A DNA stretch of 34,059 nt from a virus. Made by a program: the position numbers and the translations under genes. The notes under the pieces are model-generated. The model saw nothing but the letters and a program-made list of their open reading frames with translations, was not told the DNA's origin and did no database searches. The stretch is taken from IMG/VR virus record IMGVR_UViG_3300046336_000017, positions 1 to 34,059 of that record; one strand, given 5' to 3'. This document shows positions 6,750 through 14,894 of the stretch, piece after piece (the first letter of the stretch is position 1; each line of letters opens with the position of its first letter).

Positions 6750-7114
6750 CGCGGCAATGCGTTAACTACGTAACCGTTTACACCAAGTACGACATATCGG
6801 ACGGGGTGGCATACGGTAACAAGCCCGAAGGTATGACGCAGCGAGAACTAAGAACACTCGCTGGCATGGCTGACAAAATCCCAGATAATCACGTTGATAT
6901 TGAATATCATTATTTGATTGAATGGTTCTGGGATTTGCGGTCATACGTTGCGGATAATTACACGCCGTTGACGCCTGATTGCGTTCCTAAATGGTTGCCC
7001 GATAAATACCCAAGCCGAGAAGAATGTGATATAATCCTAGCAATGGATTTGGCATTCCGTAAAGGAATGGCGGCAACGGTTGCAGCTAACGAACAAAAGA
7101 GGCGTGATAAATGA
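6342..7114 (+). CDS. Tail assembly chaperone, gpGT-like -1 frameshift product
   Basis: Joined product: frame of gpG to 6737, then -1 shift, reading from 6737 to the stop at 7112-7114, about 257 residues. The downstream frame is open from the slip site, and the sequence after the shift ('YAEITRQCVNYVTVYTKYD') looks like real protein continuing into 'REECDIILAMDLAFRKGMAA'. The only in-frame early start is a GTG at 6806 with no convincing ribosome binding site, so the T part is best explained as frameshift-only. In lambda the T domain binds the tape measure. Stop overlaps the tape measure start as ATGA. Confidence 0.8.
6731..6737 (+). promoter_or_regulatory. Programmed -1 frameshift site AAATTTT
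   Basis: Read in the gpG phase as A-AAT-TTT, this matches X-XXY-YYZ with X=A, Y=T, Z=T. It lies 9 bases before the gpG stop. After slipping, the -1 frame is open for 125 codons. Position and arrangement equal the G/GT signal of lambda-like tails. Confidence 0.8.
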
Positions 7115-9057
7115 CTGATGTAGCGTCTCTTAGTGTATCGGCAACGGAAACAGGTGTTGCAAAGGTCGATAGCGCGCTGTTGGGTCTTGCTAAAAGCGCG
7201 GGCGTAGCAGAGGCGGCAACTGGTCGGTTCTCGGCGGCATCGCAGAAGGCGGCATCGGAAAACTACGCGGCGTGGCAGTCGGCTGGATCGACATTGCCCG
7301 CGTTTTCTATGGCGATTGGTAAGTCGTCGCCAATCGTGCGTAGTGCTGGCGTTGAGATGAAAAACTACGGGATGCACACTGCTAACGTTTTCGCACAGTT
7401 AAACGATATAGGCATGATGATGGCGGCGGGACAAAACCCGTTGCAGTTAGCTTTGCAGCAAGGTACGCAGCTTAACCAAGTCTGGGGGCAGATGGGCGGT
7501 AAGGTTAGCACTGTAGGTGCTCTGCTACGTGGCGCATTCATGCAACTTCTAAACCCATTGAACCTAGTCACCATTGGCGTCATTGCTGGCGGCGCGGCTT
7601 TGATGAATTACTTCACATCGGCGGGGGCTGGCACTAAGACGTTCAAGGAAAACCTAGACGAACTAGAAAGCTCAATCGGCACTCTGAACGATGTAACCAA
7701 CATGTATTCAGAGGACGGTCTTGCCAAGCTGAAAGAAAAGTACGGGTCGCTAAACGCTGAAATCATGGAGTTGATTGAAAATCAGCGAATATTGGCTATT
7801 GCTGACGCTGCCGCAAAACTAAAGGCAACGCTTGATACTATCGGTGAAGGTCTTGGCGATGGCATGTTCAATACGGCTTATGGTGAGATAGAGCGTGTAT
7901 TCGAAACATCCGCAAACCAAGCGCAAGTACTTTACGGGGTTCTGGAAAATATCGGCAAGCTAGATAGCTTGGAAAAACAGATATTTGCAATTACAAATCT
8001 AAAGGATCAGCTTTCACTTGCCACTAACGGTTTTACCGTTATGACAAAAGAGCAAAGAGAAATGTTCTCTGCCATTGTGGCGGCTGAAAGCCAAATGCGA
8101 ATTCTCGAACAATCAACGCGCAAGGCTGAAAACGCGGCTATTGATCTAACCGCGTCGGCACCGGGCGCGGGGTGGATGGCGTCGGCGATCAGCGAAACAA
8201 ACATGCTTATCGGCAAGCTGACAAAAGCTAAAGCGGTTTCGGATGGATTGCGCAACGTTAAAATGGGCGATCTTGCGTCTCAATACGGGCAATATGGCGC
8301 GGGAAGAACATCGGGCGAAAAGCTAAACCGTGACGCTGGCGCGCTATACGGCGGAACGGGTAACGTTCTTGACGGCATGGGGTACTACGACACTTCTGGG
8401 GGCGCTAGTGGTGGCGGCGGCGGGTCTGACCCATATCAAGCTAATCTTGATCGGCTTATGTCGTCGCTAATGACTGAGCGCGAAACCGTTGAAAAGTGGT
8501 ATGCTGACAACGAGGTCATTCTAAATGACCGTCGGGCAATGGAGTTGCTAGGCGCGGCTGGACACAAAGAGGCCATGCTTGATCTAGAACGGCAATACCA
8601 TGATAAGTTAAAAGGCATCCGTGAAACAAGTGATCAATTCAGCTTAGACAGCGCGGCAAGCCTATTCGGTAATCTAAATTCAATGGCGGGTGGAGGTTAC
8701 GATGGACTATTGCGCGCGCAACGGTCATTCGCGGCTGCATCGGCACTGATTAGCACATATAAGGGCGCGGCTGATGAATTGGCGCGACCTACCGCAACGC
8801 CTTGGCAGAAGTTTGCATCAGTTGCTAAGGTTATCGCCACGGGCATGGGTTTTGTAAGCGCAATCAAGGGCGGTGGGTCTGGCGGTGGCGGCGGTTCAAG
8901 CAAAGCCCCTACATCGGTTGGTGGTGCAGCGGCTGAACCTACGCGCACGACGACGGTTAGTTTCCAAGGCGATCCGTTCATGGTCGCAATCGCTGAAAGT
9001 GTTATGTCGCAGATGTATGAGGCTAGCGGCAATGGTAGGGTGTTGATCAAAGCATGA
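7111..9057 (+). CDS. Tail tape measure protein
   Basis: 648 residues; sets tail length and is ejected with DNA. Residues about 94-130 ('FAQLNDIGMMMAAGQNPLQL', then 'ALQQGTQLNQVWGQMGG') match the conserved core of the TMP_2 family of lambda gpH-like proteins. A hydrophobic segment at about 147-168 is expected for membrane insertion. Gly-rich linkers near 430-438 and 590-600. At 648 codons it is rather short, which predicts a tail of roughly 100 nm using the usual rule of thumb of about 1.5 angstroms per residue (inference). Start overlaps the GT stop. Confidence 0.9.
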   Translation: MTDVASLSVSATETGVAKVDSALLGLAKSAGVAEAATGRFSAASQKAASENYAAWQSAGSTLPAFSMAIGKSSPIVRSAGVEMKNYGMHTANVFAQLNDIGMMMAAGQNPLQLALQQGTQLNQVWGQMGGKVSTVGALLRGAFMQLLNPLNLVTIGVIAGGAALMNYFTSAGAGTKTFKENLDELESSIGTLNDVTNMYSEDGLAKLKEKYGSLNAEIMELIENQRILAIADAAAKLKATLDTIGEGLGDGMFNTAYGEIERVFETSANQAQVLYGVLENIGKLDSLEKQIFAITNLKDQLSLATNGFTVMTKEQREMFSAIVAAESQMRILEQSTRKAENAAIDLTASAPGAGWMASAISETNMLIGKLTKAKAVSDGLRNVKMGDLASQYGQYGAGRTSGEKLNRDAGALYGGTGNVLDGMGYYDTSGGASGGGGGSDPYQANLDRLMSSLMTERETVEKWYADNEVILNDRRAMELLGAAGHKEAMLDLERQYHDKLKGIRETSDQFSLDSAASLFGNLNSMAGGGYDGLLRAQRSFAAASALISTYKGAADELARPTATPWQKFASVAKVIATGMGFVSAIKGGGSGGGGGSSKAPTSVGGAAAEPTRTTTVSFQGDPFMVAIAESVMSQMYEASGNGRVLIKA

Positions 9058-9848
9058 GCATAGTCATTGTATCAGGTGCGCAAGGTACAAGCGGGGCTAA
9101 CCTGCTATATCGAAACCTATTTCTTGAGGGTACTCTTTCTGCGGTAGCTGAAAGTGCTGCAAATCCAGTAGAAAACGCATTAAGCGGTGAAACGTGGGAC
9201 TATTGGTCGCAATCTTCAGCTGGTGGCGAGTTGCGTATTGATCTAGGTTCCGCGCGAACATGTGACGGATTTGGGATATCGTCACATGACGCAGGAACTA
9301 AAGGTTCTAGGATAGTTTTGGCATATTCAACTGATGAAATTTCTTATCCAACGGCGGCAAGTCACACTCCGACTGACGATTCAACTATATTCATCGCCTT
9401 TCCGCCAATAACTGCTAGGTATTGGGTTATAAGTGTTCAGCTTGCTATATGCAATATTGGTGTAGCAATCCTAGGCCAGCGTTTACAGTTTCCGTCGGGG
9501 GTGCTGACTGGTCATACTTCAATGCACAACGCCAAGAAATCCAAGCTAATGAATACGACGACTGTTTCAGGGCAGCATAGAAACAACCGTATTACCCGCA
9601 TGGGCATCGAGGGCAAGATTGACTTTGGTCTAGTTGCCACGTCTTTCGGTGATGGTGCATTCCAAGAATTTAAGGACCATTACAATGCGGGGAAGATCTT
9701 CTTCTACGCCGGGTCGCCACTGAACTACCCCAAGGACACGGCGCTTTGCTGGCGTCCAGAAGCTGCGGGCGATATATCACCGTCATACCAAGAGGGTGGA
9801 ACGTTGATGGACTTGTCTATGGAGGTAAGTGCGTTTGTCGATACGTGA
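9054..9848 (+). CDS. Distal tail protein with discoidin-like segment
   Basis: 264 residues. The N-terminal 150 residues look like an F5/8 type C (discoidin) jelly roll: 'ETWDYWSQSSAGGELRIDLG' then 'ARTCDGFGISSHDAG', 'RIVLAYSTD' and 'ARYWVISVQ'. The C-terminal part ('GHTSMHNAKKSKLMNTT', 'RITRMGIEGKIDFGL') resembles distal tail proteins that link tube to tip. A discoidin-like domain could bind carbohydrate and help adsorption. Located immediately after the tape measure, start overlapping its stop. Domain call is by eye. Confidence 0.6.
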   Translation: MSIVIVSGAQGTSGANLLYRNLFLEGTLSAVAESAANPVENALSGETWDYWSQSSAGGELRIDLGSARTCDGFGISSHDAGTKGSRIVLAYSTDEISYPTAASHTPTDDSTIFIAFPPITARYWVISVQLAICNIGVAILGQRLQFPSGVLTGHTSMHNAKKSKLMNTTTVSGQHRNNRITRMGIEGKIDFGLVATSFGDGAFQEFKDHYNAGKIFFYAGSPLNYPKDTALCWRPEAAGDISPSYQEGGTLMDLSMEVSAFVDT

Positions 9849-11595
9849 ACCTTTTGACCTAATCGAACTCGATATGGACTATTGCAGCCGGACGTTCGGG
9901 ACTGCACCTTGCACGGCTGCTTTGGGTGGCGTTGTTACTCGCAAGTGTTTCAATACGTTTGCGACGTGCAAAGACTTGGCGAACTTCAACAAAACCGTGT
10001 TGACTTACAAGTTTGTAACTCCAACGCCTAGCTATCCAAAGGGCGGAACGGTTTTTCCTTACTTGGTGTCAGTGTCAGGGGCCAGTGCGACTGTTAACAT
10101 TGCGGGCAGCGATGATAAACTTGATGCACTCGGGTCGCGCGGTACTGTATCTGCCACATTCAGCGATCACCCTTACCATGACAGGTTCATGGATAAGTAC
10201 GCAAGGGAGCGAGTTACAGGGGCGGCGGTTCTTGGTGGCGTGGGATATAACCCGAACGACAGAGGCACGTTCTGGACTAAATTCAAGGCGCGCAATCCTA
10301 ACTATGCGGGCCGTCCTATGCGTAGGATTAACGGTTACATTGTTGACGGCGTTGTAACGATTGTATCAACTCGGCATTTTGTGATCAGCGAGATCGTCGG
10401 GCCGGATGATAACGGGTCGGTCGATATCAAAGGCAAGGATATTCTTTTCTTGGCTGATAACGACAAGGCAGTCGCTCCTAAAACTAGCCGGGGTATTCTG
10501 CTAACGGCGGTAACTGCGGCGGCTGGGCAGGTGTTTACACTCAATCCGGCTGGTATTGGTTCGGAATACGCGGCCAGTGGTTTTGCGACTATCGGGTCGG
10601 AGTTGGCGGCGTTCACGCGGTCGGGGGACGTGGTAACGCTAACAGAGCGAGGCGTTAACGGAACTGTGGCAGCTGTTCACGGTATAAATGACGCATTCCA
10701 GCAAACATATTCGCCGCGACGTGTTCGGATTGATCTAGCTATAGCCGATCTATTGATCAACTATGCGGGCGTTAGTGCTTCGTTTGTACCAACGGCGACT
10801 TGGGCGGCTGAGGTTGCGCGGTGGGCACCTACTTTGACTGTCACGACCGACATTCTAAAGCCTGAGGGGGTTAGCAAGCTAATTGGTGAACTTGCGGTTC
10901 TTGGGATTAGCATTTGGTGGGACGATGTATCGCAAGAAATCGGCCTAAAGATCAATAGGCCGCCTGACACTGATATTGTGAAGGAAATCACTGACCGAAA
11001 CAACATCGTTTCAATCTCGCAAGAGGACCGCGACGAAGACCGCTTGACTGAGGTTGTGTTCTATTCCCGCGTAATTAATCCAACGCAATCGACAACCGAC
11101 GAAAAGAACTACTATTCAGGCGCAAAGCTAATTGATGCAGACGCTAAATCACCAAATAGCTATGGCGATACTAAGATCAAGACCATTCATTGCCGATGGT
11201 TAAACCACGGTGACGATGCGTTAGTTAAGATCATGTCAAAGCGTTTGCTTAATCGGTTTAATAAGCAACCCGTGCGCTATGAGATTACAGTCGATATTAA
11301 CGACGACACGGAATTGACTGAGATTATCAACACGACTTCTTATGTGTTGACTTCGGACGATGGCGGCGGTCGTGCTCAATTAATGCAGGTTATTAAGCGC
11401 GAGGAGGTTATCAACGGGCATCATGTTAAACTGACAGCCCAGTCATTTGCGTTTGACCAAAGATATGGGTATATTACAGAGAACTCGCGGCCTGTTTATA
11501 CGTCAAGTAGCACGGCGCAAAAAAATAGGGGCGCATATATGGTAGGGCCTAGCTTGGTATTCGGTGACTTCCTCGGCGCGTATAGGTTTATCTGA
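9835..11595 (+). CDS. Tail tip / baseplate hub protein with gpL-like cysteine motif
   Basis: About 586 residues. I chose TTG 9835 since GGAGG ends nine bases before it; GTG 9829 in the same frame is only three bases from GGAGG. Residues about 15-45 have 'MDYCSRTFGTAPC' followed by 'RKCFNTFATC', giving C17-x8-C26-x11-C38-x6-C45; lambda gpL-type tail-tip proteins bind an iron-sulfur cluster with four cysteines whose first and second pairs are, as I recall, also x8 and x6 apart. The rest is beta-rich with a hub-like central portion ('GISIWWDDVSQEIGLKINRP'). It would form the distal tail end where host recognition and DNA release take place. Confidence 0.7.
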   Translation: MSIREPFDLIELDMDYCSRTFGTAPCTAALGGVVTRKCFNTFATCKDLANFNKTVLTYKFVTPTPSYPKGGTVFPYLVSVSGASATVNIAGSDDKLDALGSRGTVSATFSDHPYHDRFMDKYARERVTGAAVLGGVGYNPNDRGTFWTKFKARNPNYAGRPMRRINGYIVDGVVTIVSTRHFVISEIVGPDDNGSVDIKGKDILFLADNDKAVAPKTSRGILLTAVTAAAGQVFTLNPAGIGSEYAASGFATIGSELAAFTRSGDVVTLTERGVNGTVAAVHGINDAFQQTYSPRRVRIDLAIADLLINYAGVSASFVPTATWAAEVARWAPTLTVTTDILKPEGVSKLIGELAVLGISIWWDDVSQEIGLKINRPPDTDIVKEITDRNNIVSISQEDRDEDRLTEVVFYSRVINPTQSTTDEKNYYSGAKLIDADAKSPNSYGDTKIKTIHCRWLNHGDDALVKIMSKRLLNRFNKQPVRYEITVDINDDTELTEIINTTSYVLTSDDGGGRAQLMQVIKREEVINGHHVKLTAQSFAFDQRYGYITENSRPVYTSSSTAQKNRGAYMVGPSLVFGDFLGAYRFI

Positions 11596-12116
11596 TGTCA
11601 ACTTATACTCCAATCCTAGACACTCAATTAGACCCTGATGCGCCATTAACGTCGCTGCTTATGTATCAGTTGCGGGATAATGCCTTAGCGATTGCTGAGA
11701 GCGATACCACAGTCCCCGCCGCTTATCAGATCGGCCATAGGTTGCTTGGGACATTGACCACAACTAGCGGAACGACTGTTACGTTGTCGGGTTTGGTGTT
11801 GACGCCTTATCGGTTTTTGAAGTGCGTGTTTAACGGTACTGGGTCAGGTAGCAACTCTACAACTCACCAAATAGGCGGTGCTGCTGTTGTTTCATTACCT
11901 CTATCATCTGATAGGGCTTGGGGCGTTGTGGAGATTGACTTGTTTAATGGAACGGGTTTTGCCGCAATGTCTATAAATAATGCCAATCCCGGTGGTACAA
12001 TCGGTGGTGTTTACGGGATTAGAACGTCAATCACAACGGCATCAACTGCGGTTAGTGCTGCGTGTGGTGGTGGTTCTTTCGGCATTGGATCAATCCGCAT
12101 CTATGGGGTGCAATGA
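11595..12116 (+). CDS. Putative small tail fibre / receptor-binding protein
   Basis: 173 residues. N-terminal 'YTPILDTQLDPDAPLTSLLM' is a segment often seen at the start of alphaproteobacterial phage tail-fibre proteins; the remainder is Gly/Ser/Thr-rich beta sequence ('SGTTVTLSGLVL', 'GTGSGSNSTTHQIGG'), typical of trimeric fibre tips. Two cysteines only. Start overlaps the preceding stop (TGATG). Receptor binding is inference from composition and position at the end of the tail genes. Confidence 0.55.
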   Translation: MSTYTPILDTQLDPDAPLTSLLMYQLRDNALAIAESDTTVPAAYQIGHRLLGTLTTTSGTTVTLSGLVLTPYRFLKCVFNGTGSGSNSTTHQIGGAAVVSLPLSSDRAWGVVEIDLFNGTGFAAMSINNANPGGTIGGVYGIRTSITTASTAVSAACGGGSFGIGSIRIYGVQ

Positions 12117-12427
12117 TGGGAACTGAAATCATCATCGACGCCAATACGGGCGAAGTCACAACGCGGGAATATACTGACCCGCCAATTAACATCGTAGCAT
12201 GGCGCGCAACACTCCAATGCACCCCCGCGCAAATGCGTCTAACTTTACACCGGGCTGGACTACTTACCACAGTGCAGGCAATCGCGGACAGTGATCCAGA
12301 GGCAAAAATTCTATGGGAATACGCGACGCAAATCATTCGCAATTCGCCATTCATTGACGCGCTAGGATCGGCATCATTCACGCCAACGCAAATTGACGAT
12401 CTGTTTGTCGCGGCAATGTCGGCATGA
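12113..12427 (+). CDS. Putative tail fibre assembly-type protein
   Basis: 104 residues from ATG 12113 (ATGATG, a start three bases later is equal). 'CTPAQMRLTLHRAGLLTTVQ' followed by 'LWEYATQIIRNSPFIDALG' and 'TPTQIDDLF' is a pattern I recognise from small phage proteins next to fibre genes, where residues alternate between helices and a final 'T..QID.LF'. Such proteins may be fibre chaperones or tail components; the biochemical role is unproven. Cytoplasmic, no membrane segment. Confidence 0.55.
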   Translation: MMGTEIIIDANTGEVTTREYTDPPINIVAWRATLQCTPAQMRLTLHRAGLLTTVQAIADSDPEAKILWEYATQIIRNSPFIDALGSASFTPTQIDDLFVAAMSA

Positions 12428-12720
12428 TTGATCTAATTACCCCCGACGACTTCGCGTCAGACCCCTACACGGGCGGGCTTAATCAGATGGGCCATGCCGT
12501 ACTAGGTGGCGCTCTAGCGCTGTTTCTGGGCTACTGGGCGGGCGTTCTGATTATCGGGTGGGAAGCGTGGCAACTAAAGCGCAAGGGCGCGCTACGGGCC
12601 GATTACTGGGCCGATCTAACGTTCTGGGCCATTGGCGTGTTTATGTTTCAATGGGAGTACTTCTTGCCGTTCATTGCTGGTTTGGGCTTTACATGGATGA
12701 TCTATCTTGACCGCCGCTGA
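12424..12720 (+). CDS. Small membrane protein
   Basis: 98 residues with hydrophobic segments at about 26-47 and 65-95. 'DPYTGGLNQMGHAVLGGALA' at the N-terminus includes a conserved-looking His. Overlaps the preceding stop (ATGA) and the following TTG start. Lies between fibre-type genes and the lysis genes; could be a holin-like or lysis-accessory protein, or an inner-membrane exclusion factor. No family recognised. Confidence 0.55.
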   Translation: MIDLITPDDFASDPYTGGLNQMGHAVLGGALALFLGYWAGVLIIGWEAWQLKRKGALRADYWADLTFWAIGVFMFQWEYFLPFIAGLGFTWMIYLDRR

Positions 12721-13123
12721 ACTGTCATACCAGCTAGGCGCGAGGGTTAATTACATCGACAGGCATCGGCCTTTGTTGCTACAGGTTCAATACGCGCTAT
12801 TCGCCGTGGGGTTATTCTTCTACACGGCAGGACGCGCGCAACCGGGTGTATTTCAGGCGTCAACGTGGGGCAATCTAGCCCATGAAATGCCAGCCGCATT
12901 TTGGGGCGCATTTAATGCACTCGCTGCCATGATCACAATTCTAGGATTGCTAAAACCCGTCAATTCTAAAATGATTGCAGTCGGTGCTAGTTTCCAAGTC
13001 TTGCAATTCGGCGCAATCGCTACATCGTGCATTCTATATCAAGGCGATTACGGAATAGGCATCTATTCAATCTGTCTGGTATTGCTGCACTCCAAAATAC
13101 TATACGAATCGGCAAGGTACTAA
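12707..13123 (+). CDS. Multi-pass membrane protein
   Basis: 138 residues, TTG start at 12707, overlapping the previous gene by 14 bases. Hydrophobic segments about 25-42, 66-83 and 88-133 indicate three to four membrane passes. No motif recognised. Together with gene 12424-12720 it forms a translationally coupled membrane pair before the lysis genes. Function unknown. Confidence 0.55.
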   Translation: MTAAELSYQLGARVNYIDRHRPLLLQVQYALFAVGLFFYTAGRAQPGVFQASTWGNLAHEMPAAFWGAFNALAAMITILGLLKPVNSKMIAVGASFQVLQFGAIATSCILYQGDYGIGIYSICLVLLHSKILYESARY

Positions 13124-13125
13124 AT

Positions 13126-13344
13126 ATGCCAATTATTGACGGTGACTTTGCAAGATGGTTTATTGACGCATACGGGCTACCCGCCGCTTTGGCGGTTTTT
13201 GTCTTGTGGAAATCAATGGGAAAGACTGACACCAAACAAGACGTGGCCCGCGAATTGATTACCAAAATTGACAGCCTGTCATCTAACGTGCAGGATGTAA
13301 GGGAACGAGTTGCTAAGATCGAGGGGAAGTTAGATGCTAAATGA
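13126..13344 (+). CDS. Small membrane protein with coiled coil, holin-like
   Basis: 72 residues from ATG 13126. One hydrophobic segment at about 12-25 ('GLPAALAVFVLW'), then a charged coiled coil ('LITKIDSLSSNVQDVRERVA' and on to the C-terminus). This layout resembles XhlA-type or holin-associated proteins next to endolysins, and the stop lies inside the lysozyme gene (11-base overlap). It could also be a spanin-like component. The sequence does not decide. Confidence 0.55.
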   Translation: MPIIDGDFARWFIDAYGLPAALAVFVLWKSMGKTDTKQDVARELITKIDSLSSNVQDVRERVAKIEGKLDAK

Positions 13345-13879
13345 CGCATCTCTAAATCTAATAAAGAAGTGGGAAGGGTTCCGCGCCAAGGCTTATCAAG
13401 ATAGCGTTGGTGTTTGGACTATCGGTTATGGAACGACTGTAAACGCGGGCGTGGGCATTGATCCTAGGGAAGGCATGTGCATCACTGAAGCGCAGGCTCT
13501 GGGGTATCTTAACGCCACTGTCACCAAGTTTGCGGCTAATGTGTCCAAATCACTTACGGCATTGGCTAACGAAAACGAGTTCGGCGCTATGGTTTCATTG
13601 GCTTACAATATCGGGCCAACGGCATTTAAGCGGTCTAGCGTGTTGCGTCTATTCAATAGCGGCGATAAGAAAGAAGCGGCTGATGCGTTCCTTCTCTGGA
13701 ATAAAGCGGGCGGCAAGGTTCTCAAAGGTCTTAGCAATCGTCGTGCAGATGAAAGGTTGCTATTCCTAACGCCCGTTAAGTCGTTTGCACCATCCGCGCC
13801 ACTACCGCAACCGCCCGGCAACAACTGGCTTGCGGTGATTATCGCGGCTATTCTACGCATGTTTGGAAAGGTTAAGTGA
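13334..13879 (+). CDS. Endolysin, T4-type lysozyme (GH24) with C-terminal hydrophobic tail
   Basis: 181 residues. Muramidase that cleaves peptidoglycan between MurNAc and GlcNAc. The catalytic triad pattern E-x8-D-x5-T is present as Glu14, Asp23, Thr29 ('KWEGFRAKAYQDSVGVWTIG'). No N-terminal signal or SAR segment is present, so it would need a holin. Unusually, after the catalytic domain (to about 147) there is a Pro-rich linker ('FAPSAPLPQPPG') and a hydrophobic segment at 165-177 ending in a basic tail, which might anchor it to the inner membrane. Start overlaps the preceding gene; stop overlaps the next as TGATG. Confidence 0.9.
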   Translation: MLNDASLNLIKKWEGFRAKAYQDSVGVWTIGYGTTVNAGVGIDPREGMCITEAQALGYLNATVTKFAANVSKSLTALANENEFGAMVSLAYNIGPTAFKRSSVLRLFNSGDKKEAADAFLLWNKAGGKVLKGLSNRRADERLLFLTPVKSFAPSAPLPQPPGNNWLAVIIAAILRMFGKVK

Positions 13880-14145
13880 TGGACTTTGGCGATGCTATCC
13901 GTGCAATGAAAGATGGAAAGAGAGTTGCTCGTGAAGGGTGGAATGGTAAAGGTATGTTCTTGTTTTTGGTTAACGGGTCGACGTTTACTCTAAACCGTGA
14001 GCCCTTGCTATCAATCATGGGTGAAGGAACGCAAATTCAATATCATGCGCATATTGATATGAAAACAGCACAAGGCTATGTCGTCCCTTGGCTTGCAAGT
14101 CAATCGGATATGCTTTCAGATGATTGGTGCGAGGTGTGTTTGTGA
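13879..14145 (+). CDS. DUF2829 protein, Tad2-like anti-Thoeris sequestering protein
   Basis: 88 residues from ATG 13879 (a GTG three bases earlier is possible). 'DFGDAIRAMKDGKRVAREGW' followed by 'GKGMFLFLVNGSTFTLNR' and 'YHAHIDMKTAQGYVVPWLAS', then 'SDMLSDDWCEV', are the conserved blocks of DUF2829. Members of this family (Tad2) are established to bind and sequester the cyclic ADP-ribose isomer signal of the bacterial Thoeris defence, preventing NAD depletion. Whether this copy is active is inference. It sits in the lysis cluster, translationally coupled on both sides. Confidence 0.85.
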   Translation: MDFGDAIRAMKDGKRVAREGWNGKGMFLFLVNGSTFTLNREPLLSIMGEGTQIQYHAHIDMKTAQGYVVPWLASQSDMLSDDWCEVCL

Positions 14146-14324
14146 TGGACTACGCACCGATTGCGCGCATCATTATTCGTTACGCTGTGGGATTGATCGT
14201 GGGCGCTGATGCGGCTGGGTTGATGGCCGCTGACCCTGATATGGTAACGGTTGCCGCTGTTGCTATCGGTGGCGCTGTGGAGGTTCTATATTCACTCGCC
14301 AAGAAAAAAGGATGGGCGACGTGA
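14145..14324 (+). CDS. Small two-pass membrane protein, holin-like
   Basis: 59 residues from ATG 14145 (TGATG overlap). Two hydrophobic segments, about 8-28 and 36-52, with basic ends ('SLAKKKGW'). Size, topology and place within the lysis genes resemble small putative holins of cyanophage Pam3 gp28 type. It could compete with or complement the 3TM protein at 14544. Confidence 0.6.
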   Translation: MDYAPIARIIIRYAVGLIVGADAAGLMAADPDMVTVAAVAIGGAVEVLYSLAKKKGWAT

Positions 14325-14557
14325 AACGACTAACCCCCGTCCTATTCCCCGTCGCGTGGCCCGGTCCTGATTATGCCGAGGGGCTATATATCGGCAAGGA
14401 TGGCGACGCATACGTGGTATGGGCGGAAATCCCAGACGGTAGCGGCTGGAAAGTGCAGGCGGTTTATGAGGTATCACCAATGGCCTATGCGCATATGTCG
14501 GAACAACTGCGGCGGCAACACGTTAGAATGAGTGGGGTGGACGGTGATTTGGTTTAA
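14321..14557 (+). CDS. Hypothetical protein
   Basis: 78 residues from GTG 14321, preferred because AAGGA lies eight bases upstream; ATG 14312 in frame is the alternative. 'PVAWPGPDYAEGLYIGKDGD' and 'YVVWAEIPDGSGWKVQ' suggest a small beta protein. No family recognised. Overlaps the genes on both sides in the lysis cluster. Confidence 0.55.
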   Translation: MKRLTPVLFPVAWPGPDYAEGLYIGKDGDAYVVWAEIPDGSGWKVQAVYEVSPMAYAHMSEQLRRQHVRMSGVDGDLV

Positions 14558-14894
14558 CGTCCTAGGCGGGTTGGCTGGAAAGTTGGCCGATGCTTACACG
14601 GCAAAGGCCGCTGCGCAGACTGATGAGGCGCGGATTGCGGCAGGTGTGACAATTGAGCAACTACAGGCAAGGCAAGCTGCGGTGATTGCAGGAGGGCGAT
14701 GGATTGCGCCAGTTCAGGCGGCGTTCGCGGTTATGTTCTTGATTTACTACGGTAAATTACTGATTTGGGATAAGGTTCTAGGGTTAGGCGTCACTGATGG
14801 ATTGTCGCCAAGTCTGGAAAATCTGGGAATGATTGTAATTTCTTTCATATTTTTGCAGGCGGGTGTAAAAGGTGTGTTGACAGGTCGGCATTGA
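14544..14894 (+). CDS. Holin of the 3TM gene-transfer-release type
   Basis: 116 residues from GTG 14544; a GTG at 14532 gives four more residues. The start 'WFNVLGGLAGKLADAY' followed by 'TAKAAAQTDEARIAAG' is the pattern of GTA_holin_3TM proteins, with membrane segments at about 60-78, 90-100 and 94-112 by eye. Holins open the inner membrane and release the endolysin. Last gene of the lysis cluster; the TTGACA of the next promoter is in its final codons. Confidence 0.7.
   Translation: MIWFNVLGGLAGKLADAYTAKAAAQTDEARIAAGVTIEQLQARQAAVIAGGRWIAPVQAAFAVMFLIYYGKLLIWDKVLGLGVTDGLSPSLENLGMIVISFIFLQAGVKGVLTGRH

Noticed and set aside
6806-7114. Stand-alone gene starting at GTG 6806
   Set aside because: No convincing RBS and the frame is open upstream to the slippery site, so the frameshift product explains it better.
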